A stretch of 31,675 nt of DNA, from positions 1-31,675 of IMG/VR virus record IMGVR_UViG_3300034980_000470; one strand, given 5' to 3'. How positions within the stretch are numbered: position 1 is the stretch's first letter; each line of letters opens with the position of its first letter. Both the position numbers and the translations under genes were made by a program. The notes below the pieces were generated by a model, which was not told the DNA's origin, searched no databases, and saw only the letters and a program-made list of their open reading frames with translations. Positions 7,160 through 15,528 of the stretch are shown in pieces. Origin of the DNA: a virus.

Positions 7160-8040
7160 TGGCTGCTAACCAGAACATCAAAAGAGACATCCTCGCTGGA
7201 ACCAGCCTTACCGTTGGGATCTACACAGATCGACACGACCGGGCGGTTCGTCGGTGTCGAATCAAGAATCTGCCAGTCAATGACTCGGCATTACCAACGG
7301 CACTGAACGATCTGATTGCCAGTGTCGGGACATTCCACCCACAGCTAACATCCCTGCCTTTATCCCGAGCACAGGTGACTCGGCATGGCATAGATTCGGC
7401 AACGGGAACGGCGACCGCGTGGGTCGATCTCATTTACGCCCGCGACCGGATCAGCCAGAGCCTTCCCAACGAGCCGGCCTTTACGGTTCCTGAGTCCCGC
7501 ACAACGATCGAGCACACACCAGTTTACTTTGAAGTGTTCGATGAGGATGGTAATGAAGTGCCTCTTGAGGACGGGCTCCCCGCCGGAATGCTGCACATCA
7601 TCGAAGGGCCTCATTACACAAATCAGACCGTTGGCGGGACGCCACCCAAACCAGAACCGTATATGTGGCCCCGCCACGTTGTGCAATTCTATCCGTATCA
7701 GGTGCGAACATCATCGCCGGCTGCCGATGTCGAAGAAGCAATAGGAAAAGTGAATAGCGAATCTTTCCAGATCGGAGAAATCGAGTTTGAACCGAACACC
7801 CTGAGATTCGACGGCTTGGACGTGACATGGACCAACAGGTGGGCGCCCGGAACTCCAGACGCGCAGATAATGGCGCTTTGTGAGTATCAATTTACGGCCG
7901 CGCATCATGGATGGTATATGCAAACCGTGAAGTGGGAGCAACTGGTGGGGCCGCCGGCCCCAGGCCAGGCGTCTGGTCAATGGCTTCCAATAAACGGCGT
8001 CCAGCACCCGACGATCGATTTCAACTCGGTGTCCTGGTAG
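7159..8040 (+). CDS. Virion-type hypothetical protein (GTG start)
   Basis: The protein has 293 residues and starts with GTG overlapping the previous stop by one base, with an AAGG about 10 bases upstream. It is beta-rich with no membrane segment. Recognisable blocks are a beginning with GTSLTVGIYTDRHDRAVRRCRIKN, a central TVPESRTTIEHTPVYFEVFDEDGNEV and a C-terminal AAHHGWYMQTVKWEQLVGP. The His/Trp pair in the last block is unusual but no enzyme motif is apparent. I do not recognise a named family. It opens a run of genes (7.1-12.7 kb) that looks like a tail or distal-virion cluster. From memory, several members of this cluster resemble proteins in Planctomycetota phage-like loci. Confidence 0.55.
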   Translation: MAANQNIKRDILAGTSLTVGIYTDRHDRAVRRCRIKNLPVNDSALPTALNDLIASVGTFHPQLTSLPLSRAQVTRHGIDSATGTATAWVDLIYARDRISQSLPNEPAFTVPESRTTIEHTPVYFEVFDEDGNEVPLEDGLPAGMLHIIEGPHYTNQTVGGTPPKPEPYMWPRHVVQFYPYQVRTSSPAADVEEAIGKVNSESFQIGEIEFEPNTLRFDGLDVTWTNRWAPGTPDAQIMALCEYQFTAAHHGWYMQTVKWEQLVGPPAPGQASGQWLPINGVQHPTIDFNSVSW

Positions 8041-8050
8041 TGAGAGACGA

Positions 8051-8722
8051 ATGCCCAGACGTGTCCTCAAAGCGGTCAACAACTGGAGCACTGGTTCCGT
8101 ATTCGGTGGCCACTTTCGTCTGCTCATTCAAGAGATGGCCGAGCTTTGCTTCTGGTTAGCACAGCGAAAAACCGACATTACGCGCGTACTGATGTCGCCA
8201 CCGCCATCACCGCGCGATGTTGGTGGCGGTGGAACCGCTCACTTTCCCGCAAAGATTATTTCTTCAGCGGTTCTGAAATCAGAGCCAGATGAAGATGGAA
8301 CCCCCAGAGAATGGATGTGGGAATATACGTTGAAGCGCGCTGTTATAGAACCCAACGAAGTGAACCCAGAAGAATACATTGTTATTGATGGAGAGCCTGA
8401 GTTTTCCGCGCTCAACCGATTTGAGTCTCACAACGACGGCAAGCTGCGAGAGGGCGTCGGTGTAGATACGAAATACCCAGAACAACCGACTGAAGGTGTC
8501 AAAATCCTGATGCGACCAATTATGAACGGCTGCGTTGTCGAGGTCGTGGACGAGTCGAGCTTTGTGTATATCGACCCCAAACAGGAGCCGCCGCCTGTCG
8601 TCGGGCCTACTTATAGATTTGAGGCCATGAACGCCTTCGATATTGAATGTCCACAGGAAGATCCTGGGGTAACAGGATTCTATGTTGGAGAGGATTGTCG
8701 TGGCGGGGGCAGAGTCCGATGA
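8051..8722 (+). CDS. Hypothetical virion-associated protein
   Basis: The protein has 223 residues. The N-terminus (about 1-50) is helical with RLLIQEMAELCFWLAQRK. After a Pro/Gly linker comes a beta-barrel-like domain, PAKIISSAVLKSE through EWMWEYTLKRAVIEPN, ending in GVKILMRPIMNGCVVEVVDESSFVYI. This strand pattern, a 'value of W-E-Y followed by a limit on V-x-V', reminds me of small barrels in planctomycete phage-like proteins, but that is recollection only. The Gly/Arg-rich end (CRGGGRVR) overlaps the start of the cysteine-rich gene by four bases (ATGA), implying translational coupling. Confidence 0.55.
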   Translation: MPRRVLKAVNNWSTGSVFGGHFRLLIQEMAELCFWLAQRKTDITRVLMSPPPSPRDVGGGGTAHFPAKIISSAVLKSEPDEDGTPREWMWEYTLKRAVIEPNEVNPEEYIVIDGEPEFSALNRFESHNDGKLREGVGVDTKYPEQPTEGVKILMRPIMNGCVVEVVDESSFVYIDPKQEPPPVVGPTYRFEAMNAFDIECPQEDPGVTGFYVGEDCRGGGRVR

Positions 8723-9765
8723 CAAGTGAAGTGTTGCAAGAATGTTGTGCGTGCCCGAAAGGCTGTTGTTCCTGCTTTGACTGTTGTTATGGGATTTGCG
8801 ATACGCTCAAAGTTACCATCACATGGAACACCCTGAAGTTTGACGTTTACCCAGGCTGTTGTGACGGTTGCACACCACCTCCCCTTCCTGGCCCTGGCAG
8901 ACATCTCCAGCCTGAACCGTGGGGCGGCGGTCCTGGCGGCGGCGAACCGCCACCGATTGAGCCTACAGATCCTTCGCTGCTAGTAGCGCCCGTTGATGTT
9001 TGTGGGTGTGGTCCCAATCCCGGCTACGAGCCTCGTTGCGGACTTGTTGTTGGCGGCTGCGGAACGCGGACGGCAACATACTCATACTTTTCTTGCGACC
9101 CGAAGGGGAAAGCTGTATGGCACCGAGATCCTGCATCTGGAGGTGATGATGTTGGACCGGGATGTAAAGAACATGACCTGCCTTGGGCGATGGAAAGGAA
9201 TTGTGCCGATGGGACATGGAGATGGCGGGGAATTGACCCGAAACCATGTGTCGATGAGTGTCACTACTGTAGGCACCAATGGGGTCTGATCGGGGGCGTT
9301 TCTGGCCCAATCGGCAGCGTTCAAAATCCTTGCTGTGGGCCGATTGAAAGGACAGTCGATGGAGTGGTCGTCGGCCAGTATGCGTGGGGGTTAAATTGCG
9401 CCTGTATTGGTGCCTGCCCCGGCGGCATAGATTGTTGCGAGGAGTTGCACCTTCCAAACCTTCCCACACCCAGACCAGGGGAACTTGATCCAGAGGACTG
9501 GGATCTGCCGCCTTGGATAGCGCTGGGGACATCTGGAATGTGCATCGGGTACACGCATGAATGCGAAAGCGCGACTATGGAGTGTCGATTGGCTTTTCAG
9601 TCAGCGATAGGTGGAGACGATTGCCCTTGTACGGAAGCGACATCTCAAGATGGGGGGCCAAAGAAGATTGGGATTATGGAGAAGGAGCGAATCACTTGTT
9701 TCGACGACTACGATGAGACGGAAGATGTTTTGAGATGCTGTCCAGATCCGGGGGTCGTGTGCTGA
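8719..9765 (+). CDS. Extremely cysteine-rich virion-associated protein
   Basis: I start at ATG 8719 (348 residues) because it makes a four-base ATGA overlap with the previous stop; an in-frame start at 8647 would extend into the upstream gene. I count 38 cysteines, about 11 percent of residues. Twelve are packed into the first 51 residues (CCACPKGCCSCFDCCYGIC, then a short beta segment DTLKVTITWNTLKFDV, then CCDGC). A Pro/Gly-rich linker follows, and then spaced pairs such as CGC, CVDECHYC, CC, CAC and CPC. There is no signal peptide or membrane helix. The protein could be disulphide-bonded, metal-binding (Zn or Fe-S), or cross-linked in the virion. I know no matching family with confidence. 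Confidence 0.65.
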   Translation: MTSEVLQECCACPKGCCSCFDCCYGICDTLKVTITWNTLKFDVYPGCCDGCTPPPLPGPGRHLQPEPWGGGPGGGEPPPIEPTDPSLLVAPVDVCGCGPNPGYEPRCGLVVGGCGTRTATYSYFSCDPKGKAVWHRDPASGGDDVGPGCKEHDLPWAMERNCADGTWRWRGIDPKPCVDECHYCRHQWGLIGGVSGPIGSVQNPCCGPIERTVDGVVVGQYAWGLNCACIGACPGGIDCCEELHLPNLPTPRPGELDPEDWDLPPWIALGTSGMCIGYTHECESATMECRLAFQSAIGGDDCPCTEATSQDGGPKKIGIMEKERITCFDDYDETEDVLRCCPDPGVVC

Positions 9766-10355
9766 TGGATTACGCCTTTTTCAAAAACGATGCCAATGGA
9801 CAGATTGCCGTCTTCCACAAGAACAACGTGCCCGAAAATGTGTCCCTTTCGGAGCCGACGACAGATGAGATCGTCAAGAATCTGGTCTGGAAACATCGCA
9901 AATCACTAATGTACCGATTTCAGCATGGTGAAGACGTAGGGTTTGACAAAGCCGAAATCATGTCTGCCAAGTTCCGCTTCTATCGGGACGATGACAAAAT
10001 TGCGATACGAGACGCGACGACGGCGAACGGAGCCGAGCAGCCAACCGCCGAAGAAGTCAAGGATTACATCCTGGCAAAGTGGGACAACGTAGACCCCAAT
10101 TACAAAGAGATAATGGGCGACCCCAAAAGAGAAGAAGCTCTTGCGGCAGCCAGCCGGAACAGATCATGCTCAAATCCGATCGTGTGGTGGCTCGGCGCGC
10201 GGTGGTACGGTGTTCCTGCACCGATTCGTTGGTGGAACCGGGGTTTGGCGGCGGTGTTTCCTAACCGCCAGAAGCCTGAGAATTATCGTGGTTGCGGGTG
10301 TTTGGTAAAGGTCAAGGCGGCATGGATGGCTCTGAAGTGGCTATGGAAGGCTTAG
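9765..10355 (+). CDS. Hypothetical protein with Trp-rich, GCGC-containing C-terminus
   Basis: ATG 9765 overlaps the stop of the cysteine-rich gene by one base (TGATG), giving 196 residues. The first 130 residues are charged and mixed alpha/beta (DYAFFKNDANGQIAVFHKNN, later KFRFYRDDDKIAIRD). The C-terminal 60 residues are different: rich in Trp, Arg and Gly (PIVWWLGARWYGV, RWWNRGLAAVFPNRQKP) and ending with GCGCLVKVKAAWMALKWLW, a GCGC site followed by an amphipathic helix. The Trp-rich end could interact with membranes or with the cysteine-rich neighbour. No enzyme motif is visible and I cannot name the family. Confidence 0.55.
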   Translation: MDYAFFKNDANGQIAVFHKNNVPENVSLSEPTTDEIVKNLVWKHRKSLMYRFQHGEDVGFDKAEIMSAKFRFYRDDDKIAIRDATTANGAEQPTAEEVKDYILAKWDNVDPNYKEIMGDPKREEALAAASRNRSCSNPIVWWLGARWYGVPAPIRWWNRGLAAVFPNRQKPENYRGCGCLVKVKAAWMALKWLWKA

Positions 10356-11000
10356 ATGCGAAGGATACGGTCATTCCAGCACAACCCACTCAAAGGTCTG
10401 AAATATGACCGGGATACTGGACTGGAAGTCCTGGCTGGATCGAGCTTGTCTTTCGATTCGGATGGCAACATTACTTCGACAGCCGATCCCGACGATTTCT
10501 GCATCGTGTCTACCGTCTCTGAGAGCGAGATCGTCAACACGACCACGCCAACAAAAATCTTGTCAACCAATCTTGCGGCCAACACTCTGGCAGCAGGCAA
10601 GATCATTGAAGTCTCTCTGTGGGGTGACTACCTAAACGGATCGGGATCTAACCAGCAGCTAACCCCAAAGGTGACTCTGGGCACGAGCGCGATGTGGGAA
10701 GACACATCGACGAACTTGTCCAACAGCGCCCACAGACGCCCCTGGAGGTTCTATGCGACCATCCAGGGGACTTCCTCTAACAACCAACTCGTTAGCGGCA
10801 GCTTCATTATGACTCGTCACGGCAGCGCCACGACGGGCACCGGCATCCTCCACACAAGCCATGTGACAGCAACGCTTGGCGGGGCGGCGACAGAGAACCA
10901 TGCGTCGGTCCTGAATCTGAGCGTGAGTCTTGAGCATTCGGCAGCCAATGCGAGTCTTAGCGCCAAGTTTTACGGCGGCTTTATTCGGAAGATCAACTGA
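10356..11000 (+). CDS. Virion-type hypothetical protein, jelly-roll-like C-terminus
   Basis: The protein has 214 residues, starting immediately after the previous stop with AAGG about five bases upstream. After a short basic start (MRRIRSFQHNPLKG) the sequence is beta-rich and low in charge: TTPTKILSTNLAANTLAAGKIIEVSLWGDY, LTPKVTLGTSAMWEDTSTN, RRPWRFYATIQGT and TGILHTSHVTATLGG. The strand order and the W-x-D-T-S-T block resemble beta-sandwich domains of small phage fibre or head-fibre proteins. This is structural similarity by impression; no diagnostic motif is present. Its stop overlaps the next start by one base. Confidence 0.55.
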   Translation: MRRIRSFQHNPLKGLKYDRDTGLEVLAGSSLSFDSDGNITSTADPDDFCIVSTVSESEIVNTTTPTKILSTNLAANTLAAGKIIEVSLWGDYLNGSGSNQQLTPKVTLGTSAMWEDTSTNLSNSAHRRPWRFYATIQGTSSNNQLVSGSFIMTRHGSATTGTGILHTSHVTATLGGAATENHASVLNLSVSLEHSAANASLSAKFYGGFIRKIN

Positions 11001-11425
11001 TGCCACACACGCATAGTCGAAGCTACAGACAAACGAACGGCCATGCCAAGACCACGGCGGCCAGGATGGGGCGGGGTACAGTCGTTTATCCCGAACAGCA
11101 AAGCGAACAACTAAATCCAACGATCGACCTGCGGGTTACGGGGAACCAGACCAAATGGATTATGGTTCCAGCGAGAGCTATCAGCTTCTCGGTAAGCATC
11201 ACCCCGCCGTCGTCTTGGGGAACAACCGGGGCCACGGTGTTGGCCCAATGGTCTATAGATAAACGTGCCGGATACAATTTCGACAGTAGCGCCGAACTGT
11301 CGTCTACCAATTCAGCGCGGCGAAATGTGAACTGCGAATCTACGGACTGGATTCGCCTTCGAGTCTCGTCTGGTGATTCTACGGCAGACAAGAACGCGGA
11401 CTACACGATCGCGTTTTATGCCTGA
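11000..11425 (+). CDS. Virion-type hypothetical protein
   Basis: The protein has 141 residues and begins at an ATG overlapping the previous stop (TGATG). The N-terminus is basic and polar (HTHSRSYRQTNGHAKTTAARMGRG). The remainder is beta-rich: TIDLRVTGNQTKWIMVPARAISFSVSITP, then a WSIDKRAG segment, then CESTDWIRLRVSSGD and an AFYA end. It is the size of a single beta-sandwich and may pair with the preceding protein, which has a similar composition. I do not recognise a family. The gene is separated from the next one by a 25-base leader containing AGGAG. Confidence 0.55.
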   Translation: MPHTHSRSYRQTNGHAKTTAARMGRGTVVYPEQQSEQLNPTIDLRVTGNQTKWIMVPARAISFSVSITPPSSWGTTGATVLAQWSIDKRAGYNFDSSAELSSTNSARRNVNCESTDWIRLRVSSGDSTADKNADYTIAFYA

Positions 11426-11450
11426 TTGATTTGAAGAACAGGAGCCAAGG

Positions 11451-12653
11451 ATGGCTAATAAAACTTGGGTGGGCGGAACCACGCCCGTCGCGCAGGTATC
11501 GACCCTGACCCCAGGCGGAACGATTGAGGCCGGGGACGTATTTAACGTCATCTTGACGGATGAAAACGGAACCGCAACAACGGTCGCCGTTACTGCGACA
11601 GGAACCTCCGTTGCGCAGACAGTTGCGGACATCGTTTCAGCCTGTGGAAGCTCTACCAATTCGCTGTTTACAGCACTTACTTGGACAGACAGCACCAGCT
11701 TGGTGACGGTGACGGCGAAATCGCCTGGGGTGCCTTTCTACCTAACAGAGACGACAACGGAATCTGGCGGCGGGAGCGCCGACGACCAGACATTTGCCGT
11801 CGCCACGACGACAGCGAACGCGGGGCCGACCGACTGGAACACGGCAGCGAATTGGGACGGATCTGGTGTGCCTTCGAGCGGAGACGCCGTGTTCATCGTG
11901 GCGAAGGCCGGCGAGCCGAGCTACGACATCCGTTATGGCCTAGACCAATCCGCTGTTCAGATCGAAAGCCTGGAGGTAAGCCCTAGCTGGAAGGGCCGGA
12001 TGATCGGAGATCCAGAGAACAACTTCTACTTGAAGATCAGCGTAGATCACTCGTCCCCAAAAACCACGATCATCAACACCGAGACCGCGAAGGTATGGCT
12101 GTATGGGACAATGGAAACGGTCAACGTCATCGGAACCACATCCGGATTGACGGCTGTCAAGCTAAACGGAGACATTGACAACCTGCGAGTCTTAGGAGAC
12201 AAGGCGATCGGTCGCATCACGGTCGCTGACTCCGCAACGCTGGACAACGTGTATATGACCGCTTCTCGCGCCGAGGTCTACGTCGGCACATCCGTTAGCA
12301 GCCTTGATCTTGTGGAAATGACGGCTGGTTATATGGAGCTTGCTTCAACTGCAGGAGCATCGGGGCAAATCAATCTTGCAGGGGGCACCCTGCGACTCAT
12401 CGAGGGGACTGCCAACAAGATTGAGGTTCGTGGCGGCACACTGAGCTATGAATCCAACGACGACCTAGACGACGGGTCGTCTCCCACCATGACCGTATTC
12501 GACGGCACGGTGGACTTTACCAAGAATATGGCGGCACCAACGCTGACGATTACCTTGCTGGTGCAGTATGGGGGCCTGGTGACGGATGACTCTAATTTGG
12601 GCAACCTTGCCGTAAGCACCTACACCCAATACAGCGGTAAGAAGCGAATCTAA
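11451..12653 (+). CDS. Putative tail or fibre protein with beta-helix-like repeats
   Basis: The protein has 400 residues, with AGGAG 7 bases before the ATG. The N-terminal 110 residues contain repeated Thr/Ala strands (DVFNVILTDENGTATTVAV and SLVTVTAKSPGVPFYL). The centre has a DWNTAANWDGSGVPSSGDAVFI segment, the N-W-x-G-x-x-P-x-x-G-D-x-x-x-I pattern that caps many repetitive beta-solenoid surface proteins. From about residue 180 onward short strands alternate with turns (for example GDIDNLRVLGDKAIGRITVADSATLDNVYM), consistent with a right-handed beta-helix. Such proteins often bind host surface sugars. From memory the N-terminal plus N-W pattern is common in planctomycete phage-like loci. 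Receptor binding is inferred, not shown. Confidence 0.55.
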   Translation: MANKTWVGGTTPVAQVSTLTPGGTIEAGDVFNVILTDENGTATTVAVTATGTSVAQTVADIVSACGSSTNSLFTALTWTDSTSLVTVTAKSPGVPFYLTETTTESGGGSADDQTFAVATTTANAGPTDWNTAANWDGSGVPSSGDAVFIVAKAGEPSYDIRYGLDQSAVQIESLEVSPSWKGRMIGDPENNFYLKISVDHSSPKTTIINTETAKVWLYGTMETVNVIGTTSGLTAVKLNGDIDNLRVLGDKAIGRITVADSATLDNVYMTASRAEVYVGTSVSSLDLVEMTAGYMELASTAGASGQINLAGGTLRLIEGTANKIEVRGGTLSYESNDDLDDGSSPTMTVFDGTVDFTKNMAAPTLTITLLVQYGGLVTDDSNLGNLAVSTYTQYSGKKRI

Positions 12654-12667
12654 GGGGCGATACGACG

Positions 12668-15511
12668 ATGGCCAGAAAACGAAACAGAAGGCGGCCAGGC
12701 GGTCAAATGTATGGCCCTGGAATGCCAAACCAGGATTTGCCCCCTGATCTTCAGAAACAAGCTGATGATATTAAAGGCAAGCAGCCATCTGTCGGGCTGG
12801 CGCCAGCAGCGACAGCGCCTCCGGCGGCGGACGTTACAACTTTGACACCACAGGAAGCTGAGATAGAGGCGGCGGTTGCAAGAGATCGGCTGGGCCGCCG
12901 AGAAGCGGCCAGGATTGGAAAAGAGCGCCAGGATCGCTTATCGGAACTTGCCGACCCGAATCTTATGGGTCCGAAGTTGCCAAAAGCCGAAATCGATAAG
13001 CGCTATGAACAGCAGACCCAGGCCGAGGTTCAGCGGCGGTTGGATGAGAGCAAGGGTCTGCGCGACAAACGTATTGAAGCAGAAAGACAAGCAGATCCTC
13101 GGAGACATGGGACAGATCGAACACTGCCTGGAATCACGCTTTCAGAACACGACCAGCGGCTCGTCGGCCAGCTTGGTGGGGAGCGCTATAACACTCTTCT
13201 GAAAATCATTGATGGCGGTATGGTGCCGGAATCGCTTTACAGCGACCCAACCTCGCTTCGTATTCTTCAAGAGATATGGCCGCAGATAAAGGGTGCCAGG
13301 CGACGGAGGCGTCAAGAAGAGGCCAGAGAAAGGTTACGGCCCGACCCCGCTGCAGTTGAGGCGGCGCAGCAGAAGTTGACCGAGCAGCAAAGGACAAGGG
13401 GTCAGGCGGCGTCGAAACTCATGGGAGAAGGGGGCCCCATGGGCGAAGAGGAAGCTGCTTCAATCGGCAAACAGCTTGGGGGTTACTACGGAAGCGCCCA
13501 GGGCTTGGCCGACATGGTGGGGAAAACTCCATTTGATGCGCTGCAATCGGTGTTGGTCGCTAATTCAGGCATGACCCTGGAAGAGGCATTCGAGAGCACC
13601 GATCCAGACATCCAGAACGCCATCCTTGTCTTCGACAGGGCTAGAAAAAGCCAGAAGATAGAGATGGCGCACCAGTCGCGCCTGGCCGACATTGAGATAA
13701 ACAAAGCAAAAAGAGAGTTGGCCCAGAACCGCGTCTACGACATGGATCGCAGGCGCATGGAGCTAAACGAGGCCAGGGGCGTTGGCCCCGGAGACCCTGG
13801 CTACCTTCCTACCAGTTCTGAGAGAATCACTCAGAGGGAAAGGATAAACAGTTATTTCCGCGACAGGCGGCTGGGAGATAGGGGAAGGCGGAACAAGCTA
13901 CCGCCAGTCGGGACAGCGCCGAAGGTTCCGTCCGGAATCATTAGTCGGAGCGAGGCCGAGCACACGACCGAGCTTCCAAACGGACAGATTGTTAGGGAAG
14001 CAGACGGCAGGCACAGCATGATCGTTTCCGTTGACGGGAAACGCCAAGCGCTTCCGATGCATCGGGATGTATACGGAAACCTGAGACCAGATTCGAGCGC
14101 AATTGAGAGGTTCGGTTATCACCAGAAGTTGGCCCAGTCTCCTGTTTTGCGTAAATCAATGATAGGGGAAATTACTTCCGATGAGTTTCATCCTTTCCAC
14201 GGGGATATGAGAAAGACCCTAGAAGAGCGCAGCGTGTTGGTTGCAAACGGTGGAAATGACGAAATGGCAGCCAAGCGAGAAAAAATTCGAGCGGCCAGGG
14301 GTAAAGGCCAGCTTTCTTCGGAACAGGCAGGCGCCCTGTATGAACGCCTAGACGAGGAACTCGACGACCTTCTCAAGGAACACGACAAACGAATTAGCGG
14401 CCTGTTGTGGGAGTCCGACCAGTCGGACCTCGACTACACGAGCGTTATGGATGAGGTAAGAGCACGATTAGAGAAACAACGGGAAGGAAAGGACGATTTC
14501 GGCGCCGACCAGGCCGAGCAGCTCACCCCAGAGGAGATGCGTAGAGCGGTAATAGAGGAAAGAACGAATTTGCGATCTGCATTTTCCCTCGGTCCTGAAA
14601 GCGGGACAGAAACAAACCCAGAGCTTGATATCGCTATAGGTGAGGTTGAAGATGAGGCGGGCGGCAATTTTGTTACTGGCCTGCTTCCGGCGCGAGGATT
14701 TACATCGCGGCTTAGCAAATCGCCCGTCCCCTTCCCCATCGCGCCTGGCTTTTTACCTACCGTAGGCGCGGCCTCTGACCTCGGATGGGCGGCCTATGAC
14801 CATTTAAAGCCAGGGGCAGAAGTGACCGGGCAAGTTGTCGCCGGCAAAATCACCAGGGCCATCGGCTCGGCTTGGCAAGGTGTTAAGGGAATTTGGACCG
14901 GCCAAGAAGGTTCACTACCGCGCCAAGATGTTGATCCCAACGCATACCAAAAATCAATGGACAGACACGGCGGCATGGGCGGCCCAAGACCTCGGAAAAC
15001 TAATGAATGGAGAAATGTGGTCGATACCCCCATCGGCGCGAACGATGCCCACCAGGTTGACAGCTATCTGATCGGCCTCGCTGACTACCACCCGTTCGGC
15101 TCCAAGATAAGTCCAGAGGACGTTCATGGGATAATGGGTGAAATTTACCAGGTTCTTGGCGGCAAGGTGTCGGAGAGAGACGTTGTAGCCATTCTTGGCC
15201 ACACAATCAATACTTACGGATGGGAAATCGACGAGAGTGCCGACCCTATGCACGGTGAGAACTACAGAGAAGACGTTATGGAGAACTCGCCAGGCCCGCC
15301 AGTAAAAAGCACTTCCGATGCGGTGTATTACGGAGAGACAGAAGATACGCCGGGCGGTCCCGTGGGACACGGTATCGGGATGGCCGTAGACAAGAGCGGA
15401 TTCAAATTCTTTGGACAGTTTGCTTCCGGTCAACCGTTTGCCGGCACCCTCACGGACCCAGGTGGTCGTGCGGTTGGTGAAATTGTGAACGGGGAACTCG
15501 TACAGGCGTAG
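12668..15511 (+). CDS. Large internal virion or ejection-type protein
   Basis: The protein has 947 residues; AAGGGG sits about 10 bases before the ATG. A basic, disordered start (RKRNRRRPGG) is followed by a long charged, coiled-coil-prone region (about 60-400) rich in Arg, Glu, Gln and Ala. A less charged region with mildly hydrophobic stretches follows at about 675-735 (including FPIAPGFLPTVGAASDLGWAAY). The C-terminal 150 residues form a distinct folded-looking domain (DVHGIMGEIYQVLGG to GWEIDE) plus a Gly-rich beta end. No catalytic motif is seen. Its size, helical character and place immediately before the giant polyvalent protein fit podovirus internal or ejection proteins that leave the capsid with the DNA. 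The function is inferred. Confidence 0.55.
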   Translation: MARKRNRRRPGGQMYGPGMPNQDLPPDLQKQADDIKGKQPSVGLAPAATAPPAADVTTLTPQEAEIEAAVARDRLGRREAARIGKERQDRLSELADPNLMGPKLPKAEIDKRYEQQTQAEVQRRLDESKGLRDKRIEAERQADPRRHGTDRTLPGITLSEHDQRLVGQLGGERYNTLLKIIDGGMVPESLYSDPTSLRILQEIWPQIKGARRRRRQEEARERLRPDPAAVEAAQQKLTEQQRTRGQAASKLMGEGGPMGEEEAASIGKQLGGYYGSAQGLADMVGKTPFDALQSVLVANSGMTLEEAFESTDPDIQNAILVFDRARKSQKIEMAHQSRLADIEINKAKRELAQNRVYDMDRRRMELNEARGVGPGDPGYLPTSSERITQRERINSYFRDRRLGDRGRRNKLPPVGTAPKVPSGIISRSEAEHTTELPNGQIVREADGRHSMIVSVDGKRQALPMHRDVYGNLRPDSSAIERFGYHQKLAQSPVLRKSMIGEITSDEFHPFHGDMRKTLEERSVLVANGGNDEMAAKREKIRAARGKGQLSSEQAGALYERLDEELDDLLKEHDKRISGLLWESDQSDLDYTSVMDEVRARLEKQREGKDDFGADQAEQLTPEEMRRAVIEERTNLRSAFSLGPESGTETNPELDIAIGEVEDEAGGNFVTGLLPARGFTSRLSKSPVPFPIAPGFLPTVGAASDLGWAAYDHLKPGAEVTGQVVAGKITRAIGSAWQGVKGIWTGQEGSLPRQDVDPNAYQKSMDRHGGMGGPRPRKTNEWRNVVDTPIGANDAHQVDSYLIGLADYHPFGSKISPEDVHGIMGEIYQVLGGKVSERDVVAILGHTINTYGWEIDESADPMHGENYREDVMENSPGPPVKSTSDAVYYGETEDTPGGPVGHGIGMAVDKSGFKFFGQFASGQPFAGTLTDPGGRAVGEIVNGELVQA

Positions 15512-15528
15512 CCAGGATCGGAAACACG

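Noticed and set aside
8963-9532. 189-residue open frame on the minus strand
   Set aside because: It is antisense to the cysteine-rich gene, which is translationally coupled on both sides to neighbouring genes.
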